This document shows, piece after piece, positions 57,724-64,000 of a stretch of 64,000 bases of DNA. Source of the stretch: Zea mays (Eukaryota > Streptophyta > Magnoliopsida > Poales > Poaceae); the NCBI RefSeq assembly GCF_902167145.1, contig NC_050104.1, positions 95,863,849 to 95,927,848 on the forward strand. The letters are read 5' to 3'. Both the position numbers and the translations under genes were made by a program. The first letter of the stretch is position 1; the number at the start of each line of letters is the position of its first letter. The notes beneath the pieces were generated by a model that was not told the origin of the DNA, searched no databases, and saw only the letters and a program-made list of their open reading frames with translations.

Positions 57724-57780
57724 AGGTGCAGAAGACGAAGGGTCGCCGAGGTGGAATTTAAAGCTGAAGTGACCGATGCG

Positions 57781-57790
57781 TCTATATATT
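57781..57790 (-). promoter_or_regulatory. TATA box candidate of the F-box gene
   Basis: AATATATAGA on minus, about 60 bp before the first ATG (57723), giving a start of transcription near 57755. Confidence 0.5.
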
Positions 57791-57841
57791 AAATTTCAAT
57801 AAATTAATGCATAACAGTATGTTACGCGTTTCGATAATATT

Positions 57842-57934
57842 AACCTAACGCCCTGTTTAGATCATTGGAATTGAATTTCATTCTAATAAGGCCCCATTTG
57901 TTTCGTTATAATTGAATTCTATTCTAATAATTAT
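57842..57934. repeat. MITE-like remnant next to the Huck-like LTR
   Basis: Two related tracts, CTGTTTAGATCATTGGAATTG and CATTTGTTTCGTTATAATTG, both followed by TTCTAATAA, look like the ends of a small transposon cut by the Huck-like insertion. Confidence 0.4.
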
Positions 57935-59554
57935 TGTCGGCGTTTCGAGACCGGGGGGTCCCTTGGGCCGACGAGTGAGTGTCGCCGCGTGCCCCAGCCC
58001 AGATGGGTCGAGCGCGAGGGCGAGCGCGAAGGGGGGAGAGCGAGGCGGCCGGAGACCGGCGTGAGAGAGGTGGGAATCCCGCGGCCTTCGTGTTTGTCCC
58101 GCGCCCAGGTCGGGTGCGCTTGCAGTAGGGGGTTACAAGCGTCCACGCGGGTGAGGGAGCGAGCGGCTTCCAAGCGAGCGCCTGTCTCGTCCTCGTCCCC
58201 GCGCGGCCAACCCTCTCTAAGAGGTCCCTGGTCCTTCCTTTTATAGGCGTAAGGAGAGGATCCAGATGTACAATGGGGGGTGCAGCAGAGTGCTACGTGT
58301 CTAGCGGAGGAGAGCTAGCACCCTAAGTACATGCCGATGTGGCAGCCGGAGAGATTTTGGCACCCAGCTGGTGTAATGTCGTGGCCGTCGGAGGAGCGAT
58401 GGAGCCTGGCGGAGGGACAGCTGTCAGAGCGGTTGAGTCCTTGCTGACGTCCTCTTGCTTCCGTAAGGGGGCTGAGAGCCGCCGTCGTCACAGAGTATGC
58501 GGGGCGCCATCATTGCCTATCTGGCGGAGCTAGCCAGATGGGACATCGGTCTTGTTCCCTGCAGCCCGAGTCAGCTCGGGGTAGGGTGATGATGGCGCCT
58601 CCTGTTGACGTGGCTGGCCTGCGCCCTAGGTTGGGCGATGTGGAGGCTCCTCCGAAGCCGAGGTCGAGTCTGTCTTCCATGGCCGAGGCCGAGTCCGAGC
58701 CCCTGGGTCGGGCGAGGCGGAGGTCGTCGGCAGAGGCCAGGGCGGAGTCCGAGCCCTGGGGTCGGGCGAAGCGGAGTTCGTCGTCTTCTGGGGCTGAGCC
58801 CGAGTCCGAGCCCTGGGTCGGGCGGAGCGGAGTTCGCCGTCTTCCGGGACTTAGCCCGAGTCCGAGCCCTGGGTCGGGCGGAGCGGAGTTCGCCGTCTTC
58901 CGGGACTTAGCCCGAGTCCGAGCCCTGGGTCAGGCGGAGCGGAGTTCGCCGTCTTTCGGGACTTAGCCCAAGTCCGAGCCCTAGGTCGGGCGGAGCGGAG
59001 TTCGCCGTCTTCCGGGACTTAGCCCGAGTCCGAGCCTTGGGTCGGGCGGAGCAGAGCTTCCTATGGTGCCTTTGGCAGGGCCTAACTGCCTGCCAGTCTC
59101 ACTCTGTCAAGTGGCACTGCAGTCGGAGTGGCGCAGGCGGCGCTGTCCTTCTGTCAGGCCGGTCAGTGGAGCGGCGAAGTGACGGCGGTCACTTCGGCTC
59201 TGCCGGGGGGGCGCGCGTCAGGATAAAGGTGTCAGGCCACCTTTGCGTTAAATGCTCCTGCGATCTGGTCAGTCGGTGCAGCGATTTAGTCAGGGTTGCT
59301 TCTTAGCGAAGGGGGGGCCTCGGGCGAGCCGGAAATATGTTCGCCGTCGGAGGGGGGCCTCGGGCGAGAGGGAAATCCTCCGGGGTCGGCTGCCCTTGTC
59401 CGAGGCTAGGCTCGGGCGAGGCGTGATCGAGTCGCTCGAATGGACTGATCCCTGACTTAATCGCACCCATCAGGCCTTAGCAGCTTTATGCTGATGGGGG
59501 TTACCAGCTGAGAATTAGGAGTCTTGAGGGTACCCCTAATTATGGTCCCCGACA
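57935..59554 (-). repeat. 3' LTR of the Huck-like element
   Basis: 1620 bp, GC-rich, with an internal tandem block at about 58700-59055. The likely polypurine tract is at 59555-59572 (GGCTTTGGGGCTAC on minus). Confidence 0.85.
58700..59055. repeat. 57-bp tandem repeats in the Huck-like LTR
   Basis: About five copies, the first diverged, of a unit with GGGCGGAGCGGAGTTCGCCG and CTTAGCCCGAGTCCGAGCCC. Open plus frames here simply reflect the repeat. Confidence 0.85.
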
Positions 59555-59572
59555 GTAGCCCCAAAGCCTCGA

Positions 59573-61359
59573 AGGGAGTGTTAGCACTCGCTTGGAGGCT
59601 TTCGTCGCACTTTTTTGCAAGGGGACCAGCCTTCCTCGGTTGCATTTTGTTCCGGTGGGTGCGCGCGAGCGCACCCGCCGGGTGTAGCCCCCGAGGCCTC
59701 GGAGGAGTGATTTTACTCCTTCGAGGTCTTAATACCTTGCGTAATGCTTCGGCTGGTCTGGTTGTTCCCTCATGCGAGCTGGCCGTAGCCCGGGTGTACG
59801 GTCGGGTCCCAAGTTCTCGGGCTGGTATGTTGACGCTGTCAACGGTTCGGCCGGAGACGGGTTTGCGAGAGCAGCCCCCTTGCCTCTGCACAGGGCGAGA
59901 GGGCGATCAAGGACAGACTCGGCTTTTTTACATACGCCCCTGCGTCGCCTTTCCGCAAGGAGGAGGGGGGAAAACGCCATGTTGCCCTCGATGGGCGCCG
60001 AACATGGTGTCTCCGATGAGCTGCAAGCGGGTAATCCGAGTGGATGTCCGTGCCCCGTTCATTAGGGGTCGGCTAGGGGCCCAGAGGCACGCCCAAAAGT
60101 ACCTGCGAGTGATCTGCCGGACCCGGTCCCCTGGCGATGGGGTCCGAGGGCTCGATGCCTCCCTTTGATGGGATTCCGTTACAAGATCACTCCCGCTGGT
60201 CTCGGAAATGTCCTAGGGTACCTCGGGAGCGCAGCCCGAGCCTTGGTTATGTATCGAACGTACCCATGGTCATCCCTCGCTCGGCGTCTGAGGTGGCTGT
60301 GAACCCTTCGGGGGCCAGCCTTCGAACCCCTGATCAGTAATGGGCGCGGAGCCCGAGTAGCCTGAGGCGGCTGTGGAACCCTTCGGGGGGCCGGCCTTCG
60401 AACCTCTGACCAGTAGTGGGTGTAGGGCCCACGCAATCTGAGGCGGCTGTCGAACCCTTCGGGGGGCCAGCCTTCGAACCTCTGATCAGTAGGGAGGCTC
60501 GGAGCCTAATTCCTTCCTAGGGAAGGATCCTTTTCGGGGTATCCCCCTTTCCCGGTCCCTATTGCAAGAGAGAGAGAAAGAGGAAAAAAGGAAAAGGATA
60601 CGAAATCGAACGACGCGGCGTACCTTTTTTGGCGCGGTTATTACGGCGAAGGCGAAGCGTCGCCCGCTTCTCCTGCCAGAAGCGCCGCCTGTCCCGCCGC
60701 GGAGTTAATGCGACGGGGCGAGTGGTTGGCGGGGCGGCCGTTGCGCGTGCGCGAGCTGTTCGAGGAACGGATCACGGGCGCGTTGTCTTCACGCCATGAG
60801 AGGGGGTTCTCTCGCTGCCCCCGGATGGGACGTGAGCCTGGCTGACGACGTGACCGCTGCTCCTGCCCGCCTGCCACCGTCATTACTGTCGGCCCATTTT
60901 TGGCCGCACTGACCGCCGCGCCAGGCTGGCCCTGCTGGGTCGTGCGCTGGGTCGCCTCGAGTCGCGGTATTGGTTCCGCAATCGAGGAGGCGCGGTGGTG
61001 GCGCAAGCGGCGGTGCAGTTGCATGCACGATGCATTCGGCGCGCCGGTTGCATGACGCGTGGGCCTGGGCCTCCAGGCTGGGCGTGTTGGGAGTCGGAGA
61101 AGGGCGTCCACTTGGCGCGGTTGCATGCCGCCTGCATGGCTGCCCGCCCCTTTCGCCCGCTGGTCTGGGCAAAAGTGGAGGGTCACTTGTAACCGTTGGG
61201 CGGTCGTGCGGCACCGCGCGCGGCGGTTTGGCTTCTTCTGCTCGGAGCCGGTTCGCATGACGTGTGGGACCTAGCCCCCGCGCCGCAGGGGGGGGCCTTG
61301 GAGTGTGTTGGAGAAGACTCAGCCCGCGACGGTTGGGGGCGCAAGTAGGGAGAGTCGCC
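59573..61359. other. Huck-like spacer, no supported gene
   Basis: GC-rich with overlapping open frames on both strands (for example 60641-61258 minus and 60970-61260 plus), none with a recognisable domain. A short motif, GTAGCCCC-AAGCCTCG with AGGAGTG, recurs at 59554 and 59684. Confidence 0.5.
60286..60500. repeat. 76-bp tandem repeats in the Huck-like internal spacer
   Basis: Three copies of a unit with GAGGCGGCTGT-GAACCCTTCGGGG and CCAGCCTTCGAACCTCTGA. Confidence 0.8.
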
Positions 61360-61366
61360 TTTAAAA
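61360..61366 (+). promoter_or_regulatory. TATA-like box before the Huck-like antisense ORF
   Basis: TTTAAAA about 30 bp before ATG 61395 and 47 bp before ATG 61413; the second start gives a more usual leader. Confidence 0.4.
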
Positions 61367-61394
61367 GGAGGGTGACCCCCTTCGGAAGGCGACC

Positions 61395-62030
61395 ATGTCT
61401 TCGCGCTCCCTTATGCATCGCGTCTTTCCATCTTCCAAGCCCCCGGATGGGGGATACCTGCCGTCTTTCCGCCTCATCGTCGGAGGAACGCAACTCCGTT
61501 GGAGTTGGTACCTTTCAGCCATCGTTCGGCTTCAAGGATTTTCATCAGCTAGCCCGGCTGCACCCCTTCGCCGGCGGTCACCCGAGACGACGACCACCAA
61601 CCCCTGGATGGGGAGAAGCAAGCCGGGCTGCGATCTTGGTCCCACCCTCAGCTTCAAGGATGTTCATCATCCTCGCTGGGGTGGAGGCCGGGCTGAGCCG
61701 GAGCTCTACCTCCCACGCGGGTTCGCGGGTCACCCTCCCCTGCGGCGTTCGAGGGAGAGGGCGCTCGCTGGCCCTACAGGCGGGTCGGACTTCGACAACG
61801 AGGGGTTGGTCGACGGCGGGCGTCGTCAGCCCCAGCGCGTCGAGCTCATCGGCTTGGCTCCCGGTGGCACCTCCTGTCGGAAGGCGGCTGCCGCGCCGTG
61901 TGCACGGGAGGACCGCCCAAGATGCCGCGCGCTGCTAGGGCGGCGTTCGTGTTCTGGGGTGGTCCTGCCTTTGCACCGGTATGGCGCCTCCGCACGGAGG
62001 TCGGTGCCCCACTCGTCCGGGAGGATTTGA
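61395..62030 (+). CDS. Antisense ORF of the Huck-like element, uncharacterised
   Basis: 211 residues (MSSRSLMHRVFPSSKPPDGG), opposite in strand to gag-pol and in the same relative place as the antisense gene of the Zeon-like element (between 3' LTR and pol). ATG 61413 is an alternative start. No domain recognised. Another plus frame (61264-61938) overlaps it, so the frame choice rests on the TATA spacing and on a vague memory of similar maize predictions. A continuation in other plus frames (61981-62217) would need splicing or a frameshift. Confidence 0.4.
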   Translation: MSSRSLMHRVFPSSKPPDGGYLPSFRLIVGGTQLRWSWYLSAIVRLQGFSSASPAAPLRRRSPETTTTNPWMGRSKPGCDLGPTLSFKDVHHPRWGGGRAEPELYLPRGFAGHPPLRRSRERALAGPTGGSDFDNEGLVDGGRRQPQRVELIGLAPGGTSCRKAAAAPCAREDRPRCRALLGRRSCSGVVLPLHRYGASARRSVPHSSGRI

Positions 62031-63702
62031 GTGGGGATCTGCCGGAGGGCTGATGGCCCCTGTCGTCGGTGCCAAGGCGGAGGCGACTCGAGAAGTCCCC
62101 GTCGCCGACGGGATCACCGCCACCATCCGCGCTTCAGGCCTCCGGCTCTTTGTACTTGTCCTCGCCCCTCGAGCGTCGGCGTGGGCGAGGGCAAGATTGC
62201 AGCAGCGCCCACCCTGAGGCCTATGCTGCTGCAGTTCGGACACCCGGAGCGGGGGTCGTTGTTGTTGCTGTCAGAGCGGGCGGCGGCGAGCCGCCCGTCA
62301 GCCTTCTGTTGCTCCGCAGGCCTTCCCCCATAGAGTGTGGTTGTTCGTACCTGCGGAGGTGGAACCGGAGTTCCGTTTGTAATGGCACTTTGAATGCCAG
62401 TGTTTTTGTTCATTATGGCTGTCGAGGCCTGAACAAGTATGTAATTTTGGCACGGAGCCGTGTTTTTTCCTCATTTTTGAGCACTAAGACTCGCCTGTTG
62501 GTTGTCTGAACCGCTTCACCAAGCATGAGTCGCCCCGTGTCAAGGTGACGAGTGAGGTATCCGTATCCCAGAGGCGTAGGAGTCCCTCGGCTCGGTCGGC
62601 CTTGTTGTCTGAGGCTTCTCTAGCTTAGGTAAAGGGACCCCTTGGCCGCTCTTCGATGAGCCGAGGCCAGGGGTAGCGATATCAGCATGAACAGGGGCAG
62701 AGTTGGCTCAAAAATGAAACCTGGTTGGCCGGAGCCTAGTCGGGTCGTCCGCTGGCGGGACCGATGCTGGAGTTGACCAGCCGAAGCCTCGGGTCGGGCT
62801 GGCGCCTTCTGAGGACGGCTGGCCGAGGCCCTGGGGCGACCGGCTGAGCCGCCTGCTCGGGCCGGATTCCCGGAGAAGACCCCGGCAGCGATTGCCCGGG
62901 CGTGGCGATGACGTCGTCCTTCGGAGTGGAGATCTCCGGACCACGTCGCCATCCGAGGCTAGGTCGGACCTTGTCGATGGTGTCGTCGATGCCGAGGGTG
63001 CTGCTGCCCCCTTCCAGCGTCAAGACCCGAGCCTGCAGGATCAGATTGTCTTGTAGCGTGTGTCTCCTACGGCCGCTGAGGCCGGAACACACCCTCGCTG
63101 TGTTGTAAAGCTGCGTCTCTTTTCCTCTTGTTTCGAGTATCTGGACTTTTTTGTCGGTAACAGGGATGTTTGTGTGAGCGAGAGTTGCTTCTCGCGGAAG
63201 GTGATGAGTGAGGTATCCATTTCCCGGAGGCGTAGGAGTCCCTCGGCTCGGTCGGCCTTGCCGCTTACGCGCACTTTTACTCGTCCATGAGGCTCTGTCA
63301 CCGACTCAGTCGAGAAGGCTCGAAGGATCGCTTCGGAAGAAGAACTTCCGAACGTGAAGACTTGTTCGGTCCGCGGAATCACTTATCCGAACGTGAGTTA
63401 CTTATCGCAGAAGGTGATGAGTGAGGTATCCGTATCCCGGAGGCGTAGGAGTCCCTCGGCTCGGTCAGCCTTGGCTGCTTACGTGTACTTCGTCGTTTTC
63501 AGGATCCACTTTTCGAAGTAGTCAAAAAGCACGAAAGACATTCTGGCAGAGGAGATCTTTTTCGAGGAAAATTTCGACGCAGAGGGGGTTGCCCCCCTTT
63601 TAGCCCCCGAGGGAGGGTCGGGCTTTGCCGAGGCGAGGCCGACCCTTCCTTGATGACTAAACTTTGCGTGGGTGCGAGGTATATGAACAACTTGAAAACA
63701 TC
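62031..63702. repeat. Huck-like spacer with dispersed 65-bp direct repeats
   Basis: Three copies of a unit with GAGTGAGGTATCCGTATCCC and GAGGCGTAGGAGTCCCTCGG lie at about 62546-62612, 63200-63264 and 63413-63473. No gene supported in between. Confidence 0.7.
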
Positions 63703-64000
63703 TTAAGGGTAGAAGCGACGTAGCTGTTGGATGTTCCAAGCGTTGCTGTAGACCTCGCCTTGGCTGTTGGCCAGCTTGTACGTTCTGGGCTTCAGAACCT
63801 TGGCGACGACGAACGGTCCCTCCCAGGGGGGCGTGAGCTTGTGCCTCCCTCGGGGGTCTTGTCGCAGCCGAAGCACCAGGTCGCCCACCTGGAGGTCTCG
63901 GGACCGGACCCCTCGAGTGTGGTAGCGTCGTAGGGACTGCTGGTACCGCGCCGAGTGTAGTAAGGCCTTGTCTCGAGCCTCTTCCAGCTGGTCCAGCGAG
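63703..64000 (-). CDS. Huck-like integrase C-terminus, partial
   Basis: Open from the window edge to TGA/TAA at 63703. SLDQLEEARDKALLHSARYQ is followed by LQVGDLVLRLRQDPRGRHKL and WEGPFVVAKVLKPRTYKL, ending QLRRFYP. This is the small beta-barrel end of a Gypsy integrase. There is no chromodomain. The rest of pol lies beyond 64000. Confidence 0.85.
   Translation of the reverse strand, partial: SLDQLEEARDKALLHSARYQQSLRRYHTRGVRSRDLQVGDLVLRLRQDPRGRHKLTPPWEGPFVVAKVLKPRTYKLANSQGEVYSNAWNIQQLRRFYP

Larger units (their letters stand above)
57935..64000 (-). mobile_element. Huck-like Gypsy element, 3' part
   Basis: LTR 57935-59554 begins TGTCGGGGACCATAATTAGG on minus and ends GAAACGCCGACA. Then come a long repeat-rich spacer, a plus-strand ORF (61395-62030) and the end of a minus-strand integrase running off the window (63703-64000). 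The left flank is ATTAT (57930-57934); the other side is outside. The name Huck rests on memory of the LTR start and its size of about 1.6 kb. Confidence 0.8.

Noticed and set aside
58538..58966. 142-codon plus-strand frame in the Huck-like LTR
   Set aside because: It is the translation of 57-bp tandem repeats.
60641..61493. Long minus-strand frames in the Huck-like spacer
   Set aside because: Several frames overlap on both strands and none has a domain.

Overview
The window is nuclear DNA of a large-genome grass, almost certainly maize (Zea) or a close relative. The evidence is dense nesting of LTR retrotransposons whose LTR ends, sizes and proteins resemble the maize families Opie and Ji (Copia, Sirevirus), Zeon (non-autonomous Ty3/Gypsy), Huck (Gypsy), a Del/Tekay-type chromovirus and a Tat-lineage Gypsy element. 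Family names are from memory of termini, lengths and proteins, not from a database search. Only two host genes are visible: a tRNA-Val(AAC) gene and one F-box/LRR protein gene.

Layout. 1-3162: 5' part of an Opie-like Sirevirus (minus strand; LTR 1845-3162, decayed gag). 3163-4110: truncated Gypsy LTR. 4111-7560: old Copia relic with pol on minus and gag inverted on plus. 8537-11922: solo LTR with a perfect 5-bp duplication (AGGAC), inserted in one unit of a roughly 190-bp tandem duplication. 13066-13138: tRNA-Val. 14483-57723: F-box/LRR gene on minus. Exon 1 (57236-57723) and exon 2 (14483-14972) join in frame at consensus GT/AG sites across an intron of about 42.3 kb. Exon 1 has one in-frame TAG. 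57935-64000: Huck-like element just upstream of the F-box gene, cut by the window end.

The intron is a nest: a decayed Tat-lineage Gypsy element (15696-57108) holds a Zeon-like element (17574-49629). The Zeon-like element holds a young Ji-like Sirevirus (22328-31300, duplication AGGAG) and a 15.7-kb Tekay-like chromovirus (31637-47337, duplication AAAGA). One LTR of the chromovirus carries a 117-bp Tourist-like MITE (33377-33493, duplication TTA); its partner LTR preserves the empty site. Removing the nest leaves an intron of roughly 850 bp. All LTR elements whose direction is set by coding sequence lie on minus, the same strand as the F-box gene.

Most unusual points: (1) the host gene whose splice sites still match across the nest; (2) a three-exon gene with its own TATA box running antisense inside the Zeon-like element, which itself has gag but no pol; (3) short palindromes of the form GGAC-n-GTCC shared by the Sirevirus LTRs and the unrelated Tat element, where they also lie in coding sequence; (4) a full-length Ji-like pol ORF whose reverse transcriptase active site reads YVNY; (5) two same-frame leader ORFs separated by one TAG in the chromovirus, plus a splice-acceptor-like site abutting its gag ATG.
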